A DNA stretch of 64,000 bases from CAIWHR01 sp963734085 (GTDB lineage Bacteria; Pseudomonadota; Gammaproteobacteria; Burkholderiales; Casimicrobiaceae): positions 186,001-250,000 of the forward strand of contig CAVTFT010000014.1 of NCBI GenBank assembly GCA_963734085.1, written 5' to 3'. The notes beneath the pieces were generated by a model. The model was not told the DNA's origin. It searched no databases and was given only the letters and a program-made list of their open reading frames with translations. Made by a program: the position numbers and the translations under genes. Below are positions 1 through 9,281 of the stretch, in pieces; position 1 is the stretch's first letter, and the number at the start of each line of letters is the position of its first letter.

Positions 1-878
1 GCCTGGAAACGGCCGGGATAGCTCGTCGAGGAACCCAGACAGATATACCCCGTCCCATCGTCGTTCGGGGCAATCGAGCAGGCGCTGAAATCGCGCGTCG
101 CTTGCGTCACTGCGTCTGCCTTCTTGTATTCGAAATAGACCGTCGCATTGCCCTTGCCGCCGGCGAAGTTGCTGCCGAGCGTCATGCTGAAGTCCTGGGT
201 CCGCCCATCGAGACCCACGTCGCCCGGCACGACGTATTGGGCTGGGTTTAACTGCCCGCTGTCCGCGACCGCCGAGCCAACGCCCGCGGTATTTTGCTGG
301 TGGTGGTTGTAGCCGTTGCCATTCCACGAGAACTCGACGCCCTCGAAGTGGTCGTTCATGATGAAGTTCACGACCCCCGCGACCGCATCCGAACCGTAGA
401 CCGCCGATGCGCCGCCGGTCAGCACGTCCACGCGCTGGATCAGCGGCGCCGGAATCGCGTTGAGGTCGGTTGCATAAACGTTCACGTCCCCGGCCGGAAG
501 CCGGCGGCCGTTGATGAGCACCAGCGTGCGGCTCGAGCCGAGATTGCGCAGGTTTACCGTGGACGTCCCCGACGCGCCGTTGGCCTCCATGTTCCCAATG
601 TCCGCGAAGGCCGCGGGCAGCTGATTGATAATGGCCGAAGTGTTCGTGATACCGGTATATTTGATGTCCTGCGCGGTGATGACGTTTACCGGACTCTCGC
701 TTTCGAGGGTCTGCAACGGAATACGCGAACCGGTAACCTCGATCTTCTCGATTTTTGCCGGCTCGGCGGGTGGCGTCTGCTGCGCATAGGCCATCGGCGC
801 TGCCAGGCCGACGACGACACCGGCGTTCAGCGCGTTCATGACCGCCAGCGACAGCTTTTTTCTGTGCATCCTGTTCAT
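1..878 (-). CDS. TonB-dependent receptor, N-terminal part (runs off window)
   Basis: This is the start of an outer-membrane TonB-dependent receptor, a family that imports siderophores, vitamins or other ligands with energy from TonB. About 292 codons are visible from ATG 878; the rest, including the beta-barrel, lies beyond base 1. A signal peptide is seen (basic MNRMHRKK, hydrophobic core, likely cleavage after AYA at residues 30-32). The plug domain follows (about residues 45-170) with VTGSRI, ESPVNVITAQDI, RTLVLINGRRLP and GGASAVYGSDAVAGVVNFI, all typical of the family. The barrel then begins. A purine-rich stretch (GGGGGAA) precedes the ATG. The ligand cannot be told from this part. Confidence 0.93.
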   Translation of the reverse strand, partial: MNRMHRKKLSLAVMNALNAGVVVGLAAPMAYAQQTPPAEPAKIEKIEVTGSRIPLQTLESESPVNVITAQDIKYTGITNTSAIINQLPAAFADIGNMEANGASGTSTVNLRNLGSSRTLVLINGRRLPAGDVNVYATDLNAIPAPLIQRVDVLTGGASAVYGSDAVAGVVNFIMNDHFEGVEFSWNGNGYNHHQQNTAGVGSAVADSGQLNPAQYVVPGDVGLDGRTQDFSMTLGSNFAGGKGNATVYFEYKKADAVTQATRDFSACSIAPNDDGTGYICLGSSTSYPGRFQ

Positions 879-1319
879 GAGGTTCCCCCAGAGAAAAATT
901 GATGCGGCGACGAGAAACGAGAGACGTTCGCGTTGCCGCAAGCAAGTGCACATTACCCCGCCCCGGAATTGGCCGGCAACGAAAATGCTCGGTCTTTACA
1001 ACGCGGGCATCCGGATTGTTGCAATTTTGCCAATTGCTGCTCATGTGCGTTGCACAATCCTCGGGCGGCATAATTGTCAAGTATCCGGCAGCCTGCTCGT
1101 CCGCATAGGCTTGGTGGTGCGGCGCAGCAACAGCCTCCGCTGGCGAGCATGGTTGACAGTCCGAACGGGGCACCGTACATGCGCGAGAATCATGGCCCCA
1201 TTTGCGCCAGGGGTTGGCTTCCGATCGATCGCCCGTTTTTCCGTGGAGCTTGTGACGGGAATGCCGCTTGGATTCCTCCCTGGTGGGCGTGAAAGGCTCA
1301 TCGGGATGAACGCACTACG
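879..1319. other. Intergenic region upstream of the TonB receptor
   Basis: I see no convincing gene in these 441 bases. The stretch is less GC-rich than its surroundings and holds an inverted repeat at 1021-1037 (GCAATT, 5-base loop, AATTGC). A TTGACA-like hexamer reads on the minus strand at 1080-1075, but no good -10 follows at the right distance. The region probably carries the promoter and any operator of the minus-strand receptor gene. Confidence 0.5.
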
Positions 1320-1800
1320 GTGACCGCGGCGTTCGAGATCCGGCAGGCGCGGCAGCGAGGACGTCGGCGCGATTCACGCGATGATCCGCGCGCTGGCCGA
1401 CTACGAACGACTCGCCAATCTGTGCGTCGCGACGGAGGCGGATCTCGACGCCGCACTCTTCGGCCTCCGCCCGGCGGCCGAGGTGCTGGTTGCCTGGAAA
1501 GGCGGTCGATCCGGCGGCTTTCGCATTGTTTTTCCACAATTTCTCGACGTTCCTCGGCCGCCCCGGCCTTTGGCTCGAGGACCTTTTCGTCCGTCCGGAG
1601 TATCGGCGCCAAGGCTGCGCGCAGGCGCTGCTGCGCACGCTCGCCGCGCTCGCCGTCGCCCGCGGCTGCGGCCGCTTCGAATGGGCGGTGCTCGACTGGA
1701 ATGCTCCGGCGATAGACTTCTACCGGGCGCTGGGCGCGAGGTGCTGTCGGACTGGCGGATCGTCCGCATTGTCGGCCCGGCGCTCTCGACTCTGCTCTGA
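1320..1800 (+). pseudogene. GNAT-family N-acetyltransferase, broken by frameshifts
   Basis: Joining three reading frames gives a GNAT acetyltransferase of about 160 residues. The N-terminus VTAAFEIRQAR starts at GTG 1320. The frame changes near 1350, giving SEDVGAIHAMIRALADYE, and again near 1500-1530, giving the acetyl-CoA-binding core LFVRPEYRRQGCAQALL and WNAPAIDFYRALGA. A last change near 1735 gives EVLSDWRIVRIVGPAL and the stop at 1798-1800. The RRQGCA segment matches the family's Q/R-x-x-G-x-A pyrophosphate-binding loop. The substrate is unknown; the motif order resembles small diamine-acetyltransferase-like members. Either a decayed gene or several indel errors in the assembly would explain the breaks. 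Confidence 0.7.
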
Positions 1801-2158
1801 CCGACCCCGGATCGGCGGGCGCCGTCCCCCGTGGCGGCCCGCAACTGCGCGGGGAAGCCGGATCTCACGCGTAACGCATGACCGGTGGCGGTCTGCCATT
1901 TGCGGCTCGGTTGGCAGAGAATGGTCCGTCCGCCGGAGCGGCGGAGTCATGTTTCCGTCCGCGGTAGGTGCCCGCGCGGCACGGGACGGACGCAAGCCAA
2001 GGGTGCGGTCCCGAACCCGGCGCCAGCCACGCGGGAGAGGAGATGACCCATGAGCGCCGCAACGGGCCGCCCGCTGCGGCGGCGAACTGCTCCGACCTCG
2101 GGGGCCGGTTCCGCGAAGCCGCGGCGCGGGGGCAAGGCAGAGGGTCGACTCGAGAGGT
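1801..2158. other. Gap between two broken genes; no gene recognised
   Basis: This very GC-rich stretch has several short open frames but none with a recognisable protein, plausible ribosome-binding site or family motif. Part of it (from about 2050) may belong to the 5' end of the broken TPR lipoprotein gene downstream if its true start lies earlier than 2159. Confidence 0.4.
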
Positions 2159-3306
2159 TTGCGGTCTCGCCTCCTTTCCGCGACGCTCGTCGCGTGCGCG
2201 ACGGCACCCGCACCGCCGGCGCCCCCTGGCCTGTTCAACGATGCGGCTGTTCGGCGCCCCCGTCCGAGCGCATCAGTGCCAGTGACGTGTTCGCGCTCGA
2301 GCGACGAGATGAGGCGCTACCTCAACGTCGACATCGCGCCGTTGCTGAAAGGCAGCGGCACGCGGGCTGGGCCTGGTCCAGGCGACCTCGCAGAGCGACC
2401 AGTTGAAGCTCGAGTACGATTCGGCGATGACTCGCAATGCCGCGCAGGCGTTCGCGGCGCGTTCCGGCAATTGCCTGTCGCTCGTCATCATGACTGCCGC
2501 GCTCGCCAAGGAGCTGGACCTTCCCGTCCGCTACCAGGTCGTCACCACCGACGAAACTGTGAGCCGGAGTGCCGGTATCCAGTTCTTCATCGGACACGTC
2601 AATCTCACCCTCGGCGACAAAGTGACCGAGGTCGGGACCCGGACGCAGGAACGACCTGATGACCGTCGATTTCGTTCCGCCCGAGCTCGCCGGAGGGTTC
2701 AGCACGCGACCCATCAGCGAAGCGACCATCGTTGCGATGTATATGAACAACCGCGCCGCCGAGGCGTTGACCGAAGGGCATGTCGACGATGCCTACTGGT
2801 GGGCCCGCGCGGCGATCGGCGAGGCGCCGCGGTTTTTCAGCGCTTACAACACGCTGGGAGTCGTCTACCAGCGTCACGGCAATCTGCCGGAGGCGGAACA
2901 GGTGCTTGCCTATGCCCTCGAACGCGAGCCCGCCAATACGCGCGATCATGTCGAACCTGGTGCACGTGCTCGGAGCGATGGGGCGCACGAACGAAGCGAA
3001 GGTCCTGGCCGCAGAAGCTCGATCAACTGGAGCCCAATCCACCCTTCAGCTATTTGGTCTGTGGCATGAAAGCGTTGCGCGACGGCGACTACCGGCAGGC
3101 AAGGGATCTCATTGCCAAGGAAGTCGATCGCGCTCCCTACTACCACGAATTTCACTTCTGGCTCGCGGCCGCCTACGTGGGACTCGGCGAGATCGGAAAA
3201 GGCAAGGAAAGAGCTCGCCCTCGCGTGGCAATACAGCACGACGCGCAACGATCGCGATCTCTACGCGGCGAAGCTCGACCGGATCCGGTCGACCCGGGTC
3301 CAGTAA
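2159..3306 (+). pseudogene. TPR lipoprotein with transglutaminase-like segment, multiply frameshifted
   Basis: Seven frame changes are needed to read one protein of about 380 residues here. It begins with a lipoprotein signal (RSRLLSATLVAC, lipobox LVAC). It continues with SDEMRRYLNVDIAPLLKGSG, a possible transglutaminase-like segment around ARSGNCLSLVIMTAALAKEL and FFIGHVNLTLG, then tetratricopeptide repeats such as AYNTLGVVYQRHGNLPEAEQ and LAAAYVGLGEIGKG, ending KLDRIRSTRVQ. The order of frames is 2, 1, 2, 0, 1, 2, 0, 1. Each segment matches cleanly onto the next, so the ancestral sequence is well preserved between breaks. The TTG at 2159 is only the best visible start. The protein would sit in the cell envelope as a scaffold; no specific role can be assigned. 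Confidence 0.72.
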
Positions 3307-3421
3307 GAGCCGCGCGTCGGCAACTCCGTCACTCCGGGGAGATGGGGGCCCGGCGTTGGGTACTGGTAGTTGAACCATTACCCGGCGTTGCCGCGGTTCG
3401 CGCTAGACCGCGACCGCCGGT

Positions 3422-3427
3422 TATAAT
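3422..3427 (+). promoter_or_regulatory. Possible -10 box upstream of the TldD gene
   Basis: A perfect TATAAT occurs 64 bases before the TldD start codon in otherwise GC-rich DNA. No good -35 hexamer lies at 16-18 bases upstream (only TTCGCG-like sequence), so this is a candidate from the -10 alone. Confidence 0.4.
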
Positions 3428-3490
3428 CCGCCCCTTTTCGCGCCGCGCCGGCGATCCCGGTGCCCGGCGTCAACCCTCGAGCAGACCCGA

Positions 3491-5018
3491 ATGCCCGATG
3501 CCGACCGCCTGACCCTCCCCGACCTTGCCTCGCTCGCCGGCGGCGCCGACTTCTGGTCGCTGCGTATCGTCGATGAGACGAGCGAGTCCTACACCGTGCG
3601 CAAGAACGTCGCCCTGCCTCCGTTCGCGTGCAGCGACCGCGGCGCGATGGCGACCGTCTACGCGGACGGCGGCTACGGCTACGCGGCCACCGGCGATACG
3701 TCGCCCGCGGGCATCGAGGCGGCGTTTGCGCGCGCTGCATCGTGGGCGCGCGCTACCGCGAAGCGGGCGCTGTTCGACGCGCGGAGCCTGCCGCGCCCGG
3801 CACCTCGCGGCGAGTATGCGTCGCCCTCGCTCGAAGCCCCGATGCGCTCGCGCCGCGAGTGGTTCGAGCTGCTGATGCGGGAGTCGCAGGACGCGGCGAT
3901 CGATCCGCGGATCGTCGACTGGGACGCGAGCATCGACGTGTGCACGGCAACGCATCGCCTGGTCACCAGCGGAGGCGGCGATGTCATCCAGCGTTACCGC
4001 TTCCTGTTCCCGGGGATCTCGGTCACCGCGCACGCGAACGGCGACACGCAGACCCGCACGCTGAACGGCTATCGCGGCATATGCCAGCAGGGCGGCGACG
4101 AAATCCTCGCGCGCTTCGGCTTCGTCGGCGCCGGCCGGCGGCTGGCCTCCGAGGCACTCGAGCTCGTCACCGCGCCGAACTGCCCGAGCGGCACGATGGA
4201 CGTGCTGCTCTTGCCCGACCAGATGATCCTGCAGATCCACGAGTCGATCGGCCATCCGCTCGAGCTCGACCGCATCCTCGGCGACGAGCGCAACTACGCC
4301 GGCACGACCTTCGTCACACCCGACATGTTCGGCACCTATCGCTACGGTTCCGATCTGTTGAACGTCACGTTCGACCCGACCCGCGCGGAGGAGCTCGCGA
4401 GCTACGGCTGGGATGACGAGGGCTCGAAGGCCGAGAAAGTGCACGTGATCGAGAACGGCATCCTGCAGCGACCTCTCGGCGGCGCGATTTCGCAGGCGCG
4501 CGCGGGGCTGCCCGGGACGTCGAACTCGCGCGCCGACGGCTGGAACCGGCCGCCGATCGACCGGATGGCGAACCTGAACCTCGAGCCCGGCGACGCGACG
4601 CTCGCCGAGATGATCGCGGGCATCGAGCACGGCGTGCTGATGGAGACCAATTGCTCGTGGTCGATCGACGACTCGCGCAACAAGTTCCAGTTCGGCTGCG
4701 AGCGCGGCCGCCTGATCGAAAAAGGAACGCTCGGCGCGGTGGTCAAGAATCCCAATTACCGCGGCATCAGCGCGAACTTCTGGCGGAGCCTCGCGCGGGT
4801 CGGCAATGCCGGCACGATGCAGGTGCTGGGGACACCGCATTGCGGCAAGGGCGAGCCGTCGCAGGCGATCCGCGTCGGCCACGCGGCGCCGGCGTGCGTG
4901 TTTACGGACGTCGACGTGTTTCGGGTGGGCGAAGGCCTGAAGGGCCGCTCCGCGAGCGATTGCTCGCGGCCGACGGAGCAGCGCGACGCGCACCGACTAC
5001 CGCTCGGAGGCCGCCTGA
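3491..5018 (+). CDS. tldD: TldD-type metallopeptidase (probable C-terminal frameshift)
   Basis: TldD/PmbA proteins form a zinc-dependent peptidase pair that matures peptides such as microcins and degrades the CcdA antitoxin. The protein starts at ATG 3491 (MPDADRLTLPDLASLAGG) and carries the metal-binding HExxxH motif as HESIGHPLELD near residue 250, as in TldD-type active subunits. The 3' end is uncertain: the reading frame stays open to 5830 across the next gene, which is implausible. Switching frame between about 4940 and 4990 gives the ending TDYRSEAA and a stop at 5016-5018, just before the PmbA-like gene. A single-base indel near the end is therefore likely, in line with the other breaks in this zone. 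The two genes are probably co-transcribed. Confidence 0.82.
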
Positions 5019-5051
5019 TGGTTGCTCGATCCGAGAGCAGCGCCAGAAACG

Positions 5052-6383
5052 ATGGAGACGTATTTCCACGATCTCGCCGCGATGCTCGACGGCCTCGTCG
5101 CCGGAGAAGAGACCTGCCTCGCCTGGTTCGCCGGCGAAACGTCGGATTTCGTCCGCATGAACGGCGGTCGCGTGCGCCAGCCCGGCAGCGTGACGCAGCA
5201 CTATCTCGACATCGAGCTCGTCGGCGGCGCGCGCCATGCGACGCAGCGCGTGTCGCTCGGCGGTCATCCGGAGACCGACCGCGCGCAGCTGCAGACGGCG
5301 GTTGCGCGGCTGCGCGACACGCTGCCCGACCTGGCCGACGACCCGCACCTGCTCGTTGCGACCGAAGTCCGTTCGTCGCGGGATGTGCGCGGCTCGCCGT
5401 TGCCACCCGCCGAGGAAATCATCGACGCCGTGCTTGCGGCCGCGGATGGGCAGGATTTCGTCGGACTGTACGCGGGCGGACCCGTCTATCGCGGCTTTGC
5501 CAATTCGCGCGGCCAGCGCAACTGGCACGAGGCGACAGCGTTCAACCTCAACTGGAGCCTCTACCATCGCGCCGACAAGGCGGTGAAGTCGAGCCTGTCG
5601 GGCTTCGCCTGGGACAGGAACGCGCTGGCCACGAAGATGGGCGATGCACGCGACGAACTCGCCCACATAGCGCGGCCGGCGAAGAAGCTCGCGCCCGGCA
5701 AGTACCGCGCGTTCCTCACGCCGGCGGCGGTCGAGGACATCGTCTCGATGTTGTGCTGGGGCGGATTTTCCGCGCGGGCGCTCGAGACGAAGCAGTCGAG
5801 CCTGACACGGATGCGCAACGGGACGGATGAAGGTGCGAAGCTCGATCCGCGCGTGACGATCGCCGAAGCCACCGCCCTGGGCGTGGCGCCTTCGTTCCAG
5901 GGTGAAGGCTTCGCGCGGCCGGCGCGCGTGCCGCTGATCGAGGCGGGAGCGCTCGTTGGCGCGCTCGTATCGCCGCGCACCGCGCGCGAGTTTGCGCTCG
6001 AAACCAACGGCGCCAACGGCCAGGAGGCGCCGGAGTCGGTCGCGATGGCCGGCGGCGCACTCGCCGCAAAGGACGCGCTCGCCGCACTCGGCACCGGCCT
6101 TTACGTCGGCAACCTCCATTACCTCAACTACTCGGATCGGCCCGCGTGCCGGTTGACGGGGATGACGCGCTTCGCGACGTTCTGGGTCGAGAACGGGAAG
6201 ATCGTCGCGCCAATCGACGTGCTGCGGTTCGACGACACGCTCTTCCGGATGCTCGGCCCGAATCTCGAGGCGCTGACGACGGAAACGGAGTTGCTGCTCG
6301 CGAGCGACACCTATCACGAGCGCCAGCTTGCTTCGATGCGGCTCCCCAGCGTGTTGCTGTCCGAGCTGACGTTTACGCTATAG
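5052..6383 (+). CDS. PmbA/TldE-type metallopeptidase-related protein
   Basis: This 443-residue protein belongs to the same TldD/PmbA superfamily as its upstream neighbour but lacks an HExxxH motif, as expected of the PmbA/TldE partner. I chose ATG 5052 (METYFHDLAAMLDGLVAG), which matches the usual start of the family; a TTG at 5022 would add ten residues. The body contains the conserved C-terminal barrel-type segments, for example NGANGQEAPESVAMAGGAL and LYVGNLHYLNYSDRPACR. The gene lies about 30 bases after the probable end of tldD, so the two likely form an operon and a heteromeric peptidase. It ends 11 bases from the convergent fumarase gene. Confidence 0.85.
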   Translation: METYFHDLAAMLDGLVAGEETCLAWFAGETSDFVRMNGGRVRQPGSVTQHYLDIELVGGARHATQRVSLGGHPETDRAQLQTAVARLRDTLPDLADDPHLLVATEVRSSRDVRGSPLPPAEEIIDAVLAAADGQDFVGLYAGGPVYRGFANSRGQRNWHEATAFNLNWSLYHRADKAVKSSLSGFAWDRNALATKMGDARDELAHIARPAKKLAPGKYRAFLTPAAVEDIVSMLCWGGFSARALETKQSSLTRMRNGTDEGAKLDPRVTIAEATALGVAPSFQGEGFARPARVPLIEAGALVGALVSPRTAREFALETNGANGQEAPESVAMAGGALAAKDALAALGTGLYVGNLHYLNYSDRPACRLTGMTRFATFWVENGKIVAPIDVLRFDDTLFRMLGPNLEALTTETELLLASDTYHERQLASMRLPSVLLSELTFTL

Positions 6384-6388
6384 CCGGG

Positions 6389-6404
6389 GCCGCGTCAGCG
6401 CGGC
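6389..6404. terminator. Stem-loop between convergent pmbA-like and fumarase genes
   Basis: GCCGCG and CGCGGC flank a four-base loop, overlapping the fumarase beta stop codon. There is no T tract on either side, so it may be a weak bidirectional terminator or simply a stable hairpin at the convergent junction. Confidence 0.35.
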
Positions 6405-7012
6405 GTCCGGACGCCCAGCGCGGCAAGCGCCGCCGCTCGCTTCGCCTGCGCCTGCGCATCCACCGCGGCGTAAAGACTGCCGCCGCGGCTGTCCATCGCG
6501 ACGCGCAGCGGCCCGAAGCCGCGGACGCGGAACTGCCACAGGCTTTCGGGATTGAGATCGTCGAGATCGACATCCTCGATCGCCTCGACCCATGTCGTTT
6601 CGAGCGCTGCGGCGCCGCCGACGATCGCCAGATAGACGCCGCCCAGCTCGCGGAACGCGGCCAACGAATCCGCACCGAGCCCGCCCTTGCCGATGACAAT
6701 GCGCACGCCATAGCGCGACATCAACGGCCGCGTGAAGCGCTCCATCCGCATGCTGGTCGTCGTGCCGACGGTGAGCGGCGCATAGCCCGCCGGGTGCGCG
6801 GCCGACGGCGCGACCTTCGCGACGTTCGGCGCTGTGTGGATCACCGCATGGCCAGCGAGGTCGAAGCGCGTGGTCCGAGCGCGATCGAACATCGCGATCT
6901 GCGTCGCGTCGCGCAGCCCGTAGAGCGTGCCGTCGAGCGTGACCGTATCGTCGACGACGAGCGCGCGCACCTGCGCTTCGGAAACGGGAGTCGTGAACGT
7001 GCAATGCACCAT
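6395..7012 (-). CDS. Class I fumarate hydratase, beta (C-terminal) subunit
   Basis: This 205-residue protein matches the C-terminal half of class I fumarases, which hydrate fumarate to malate with an oxygen-sensitive [4Fe-4S] cluster. Seen in the sequence are the opening DDTVTLDGTLYGLRDA and the core YAPLTVGTTTSMRMERF and GVRIVIGKGGLG, which line the substrate site in this family. The alpha subunit is encoded upstream on the same strand (7688-8575), but a membrane-protein gene lies between them, which is unusual for a two-subunit enzyme. The related tartrate dehydratase beta subunit is the main alternative; the neighbouring SDH genes favour fumarase. Confidence 0.88.
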   Translation of the reverse strand: MVHCTFTTPVSEAQVRALVVDDTVTLDGTLYGLRDATQIAMFDRARTTRFDLAGHAVIHTAPNVAKVAPSAAHPAGYAPLTVGTTTSMRMERFTRPLMSRYGVRIVIGKGGLGADSLAAFRELGGVYLAIVGGAAALETTWVEAIEDVDLDDLNPESLWQFRVRGFGPLRVAMDSRGGSLYAAVDAQAQAKRAAALAALGVRTPR

Positions 7013-7024
7013 CGCCCGTTCGCC

Positions 7025-7678
7025 TCAGGAAGCCGCGGGCGCGCGGTGGCGATCGATCCAGTACGCCCACGCGACGAAGAGCCAGCCTAGAAGACCGCTC
7101 CACGCGAGCACCTGCACCGAAGGCGGCGGTGGACCGAAAACCGCCGACAGGTAGATCGCGGTGAGTGTGGCGACGAACAGCCACAGGAGCCAGCTGCCGA
7201 GGCGGTCGCGCGCCCGCGTCACCGTCGCGTAGAGCCACACGCCTCCGCAGTACAGCGCGAACTCGACAGCGAGCGTCGCGGGCACCGAATACCAGAGCCC
7301 CAGTCCGACTTTGGGGCCGCCTGGCCACAACGGGAGATCCGGCCGATGCGACACGAAGTCCAGCACCCAGTGCGACAGCACCAGCGCGGCGAGCCACAGC
7401 GCGCCGACGCGGTCGCGGCGGAGCGCGTAATAGCCGCCGGCGAAGAGCGTCGCCCACACCGCGCCGGCGACGAGGCTGTGCGTGTAGGGGTACGACACGA
7501 ACAAGAGCGGCGTGACCGCGGTGATGTCGGGGACGATCTCGACCTTCTCCCAGCCGAGGAGCAGGAACACCGGCCACACGCCGTCGACGAGTTGCGACGC
7601 GAGCATCAACGTGCCGAGCGAGGGCTTCGGCGCCACCTTCTTCGCCGCAAACGCCAATCCCAGATGACCGATGAACAT
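7025..7678 (-). CDS. YdjM-like (DUF457) membrane-bound metal-dependent hydrolase family protein
   Basis: A 217-residue integral membrane protein with about five to six hydrophobic segments. It shows the histidine and aspartate motifs of the YdjM/DUF457 family: FIGHLGLAFAAKK at the start, ASQLVDGVWPVFLLLGW, PYTHSLVAGAVWATLF and LSHWVLDFVSHRPDLPLWPGG. The family is annotated as metal-dependent hydrolases, but a reaction has rarely been shown. The gene sits between the fumarase alpha and beta genes with only 9 and 12 bases on either side, so it is co-transcribed with them. Whether it has a link to fumarase or is a passenger cannot be told from sequence. Confidence 0.8.
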   Translation of the reverse strand: MFIGHLGLAFAAKKVAPKPSLGTLMLASQLVDGVWPVFLLLGWEKVEIVPDITAVTPLLFVSYPYTHSLVAGAVWATLFAGGYYALRRDRVGALWLAALVLSHWVLDFVSHRPDLPLWPGGPKVGLGLWYSVPATLAVEFALYCGGVWLYATVTRARDRLGSWLLWLFVATLTAIYLSAVFGPPPPSVQVLAWSGLLGWLFVAWAYWIDRHRAPAAS

Positions 7679-7687
7679 CGCCGTTCT

Positions 7688-8575
7688 TCAAAACCCGTAA
7701 TCGGTCCCGGCAGCAGTCAGCATCGCGCTCGCCCGTCGCGCCGAATGGCACTGCATGTTCACCGCGACGGGATTCATCGTGATGTGCGTCGCGGCGAGCT
7801 CGACGTGCACCGCGAAGGCCGTCGCGTCGCCGCCGAGGCCCTGCGGCCCGATGCCCAGCATGTTCACCGCTTCCGACAGCTGCTTCTCCAGCGTTGCCGC
7901 CTCGGGATCCGCCGCATGCGTGCCGAGCGGACGCGTCGCGGCGACCTTGGCGAGATGGACGCAGAGGTCCGCGGTGCCGCCAACGCCGACGCCGACGATC
8001 GTCGGCGGGCACGTCTTGCCGCCGGCCGCGAGCACGCAGTCGACGACGAACGTCTTGATCGCGTCGATACCCTCTGCCGGAATCGCCATCTTGAGCCACG
8101 AGTTGTTCTCCGAGCCGCTGCCTTTCGGGATCATCTCGATCTTCAGACCTTCGAACGCGTCGGAATAGTCGATGTGGATCACCGGCACGCCGATCCCGCA
8201 GGATGTGTGCTCGTTTTTTCGCGTCAGCGGATGGACGATCGACGAGCGCAGCGGACGCTCGCGCGTTGCGCGCTCGCAGCCTTTGCGGATCGCCGCCTTC
8301 AGCGCGACGCCGTCGACATCGATGCCGCGGCCGATCGTCACGTTGTAGATCGGGATCCCGGTATCCTGGCAGAGCAGGTTGCCTTCCCGTTCTGCCACCG
8401 CGATGTTCTCGATCATTGTGCCGAGCACGGCCTTGGCCGTTGCGCCGGTCTCGCGCGCAGCGAGCGCGTCGAAGCCGCGCTTGATGTCGGGCGGCAGTTC
8501 CGTCAACGCGCGCAGATAGAGGTCGCGCGCGACCTCTTCGATCCGTGCCGGGGAAATCGTGACCGATGAATTCAT
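7688..8575 (-). CDS. Class I fumarate hydratase, alpha (N-terminal) subunit
   Basis: This 295-residue protein is the Fe-S-binding half of a class I fumarase. The cysteine motifs expected to hold the [4Fe-4S] cluster are visible: LLCQDTGIPIYNVTIG, GGKTCPPTIVGVGVGG and NMQCHSARR near the end. HPLTRKNEHTSCGIGVPVIH is also conserved. The start at ATG 8575 overlaps the stop of the upstream SDH anchor gene in an ATGA junction, so translation is coupled. With the beta subunit two genes downstream it should form the enzyme that converts fumarate, the product of the adjacent SDH, to malate. Confidence 0.9.
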   Translation of the reverse strand: MNSSVTISPARIEEVARDLYLRALTELPPDIKRGFDALAARETGATAKAVLGTMIENIAVAEREGNLLCQDTGIPIYNVTIGRGIDVDGVALKAAIRKGCERATRERPLRSSIVHPLTRKNEHTSCGIGVPVIHIDYSDAFEGLKIEMIPKGSGSENNSWLKMAIPAEGIDAIKTFVVDCVLAAGGKTCPPTIVGVGVGGTADLCVHLAKVAATRPLGTHAADPEAATLEKQLSEAVNMLGIGPQGLGGDATAFAVHVELAATHITMNPVAVNMQCHSARRASAMLTAAGTDYGF

Positions 8576-8940
8576 GCGAGATTGAGCGCGAAGACGAGCG
8601 CGAAGAGCGTCGCAACGCCGCCCGCCATGGCGATCGCGGCCGGCTGCCACGAGGCGCGCCAGCCGCCGAATTCGACGACGAAGAGCCGCAGCCCGCCGGT
8701 CAGGTGCACCGCAACGAGCAACACGATTCCGATTTCGCTCAGTTTGACCAGGGGCTGCTCCGTCCATGCGAGCACGGCATCGAGCGCCGCGGCGCCACCG
8801 AGCGCCTGCGACAGCACCCAGAAATGCAGCGGCAGGAAGAGTGCCAGCGCGACGCCCGAGATGCGATGCACGGCAAACGCCCACCAGCCGGCGTGGCTGC
8901 GGTTGCGCCAGCTTCCGCGGAAGATTGCCGGGTCGCTCAT
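8572..8940 (-). CDS. sdhC: Succinate dehydrogenase cytochrome b / membrane anchor (SdhC-like)
   Basis: A 122-residue membrane protein with three hydrophobic segments. It shows the SdhC signature AVHRISGVALALFLPLHFW (the Ser/Arg near the quinone site) and HLTGGLRLFVVEF, whose histidine is the usual heme b ligand. It would anchor the catalytic subunits and pass electrons to quinone. It overlaps the neighbouring anchor gene and the fumarase alpha gene by four bases each (ATGA), so the block is translationally coupled. No flavoprotein gene is present in the window. Confidence 0.85.
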   Translation of the reverse strand: MSDPAIFRGSWRNRSHAGWWAFAVHRISGVALALFLPLHFWVLSQALGGAAALDAVLAWTEQPLVKLSEIGIVLLVAVHLTGGLRLFVVEFGGWRASWQPAAIAMAGGVATLFALVFALNLA

Positions 8941-9281
8941 GATCCGGTGACCGCGACGACGGCGCGCGCGCCCAGCACGACGACGAGGACGCCGAAGACA
9001 AGCGCGATGCCATCGACTGCACGATGGTGCCCGCCCCGCATCTCCGCGACGACGGTGCGCAAGCCGATCGGCGCGTGGATCGCGACGGCCAGCACGAACA
9101 CGCCATAGAACGCCGCCCATGCGAGGCTTCCCCGCGTGCGCGACAGGATCTCCGCCGCCGTCAATCCGCCGCGAACCGCGACGATCATCGTCGCCAGATG
9201 GACGACGACGCAGAACGCGAGCACCGCGGCGCTCGCCCGTTGCGCGAGCCACAGCCACGATTGGGTGCGCATCGCCGTCAT
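8937..9281 (-). CDS. Second succinate dehydrogenase membrane anchor (SdhD-like)
   Basis: A 114-residue protein with three transmembrane segments and the motifs LAQRASAAVLAFCVVVHLAT and VAIHAPIGLRTVVAEM. Both resemble the HRxSG and HxxGxR motifs of its downstream partner, so the two anchors look like distant paralogues forming a two-polypeptide cytochrome b. The start at ATG 9281 (MTAMRTQSW) is chosen; an in-frame ATG at 9272 is also possible. It follows the iron-sulfur subunit gene after an 88-base GC-rich spacer. Confidence 0.78.
   Translation of the reverse strand: MTAMRTQSWLWLAQRASAAVLAFCVVVHLATMIVAVRGGLTAAEILSRTRGSLAWAAFYGVFVLAVAIHAPIGLRTVVAEMRGGHHRAVDGIALVFGVLVVVLGARAVVAVTGS

Noticed and set aside
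3491..5830. TldD protein of 779 residues continuing through the PmbA-like gene
   Set aside because: The last 270 residues are out of frame with the real PmbA-like gene and lack homology; a frameshift near the tldD end explains the open frame.
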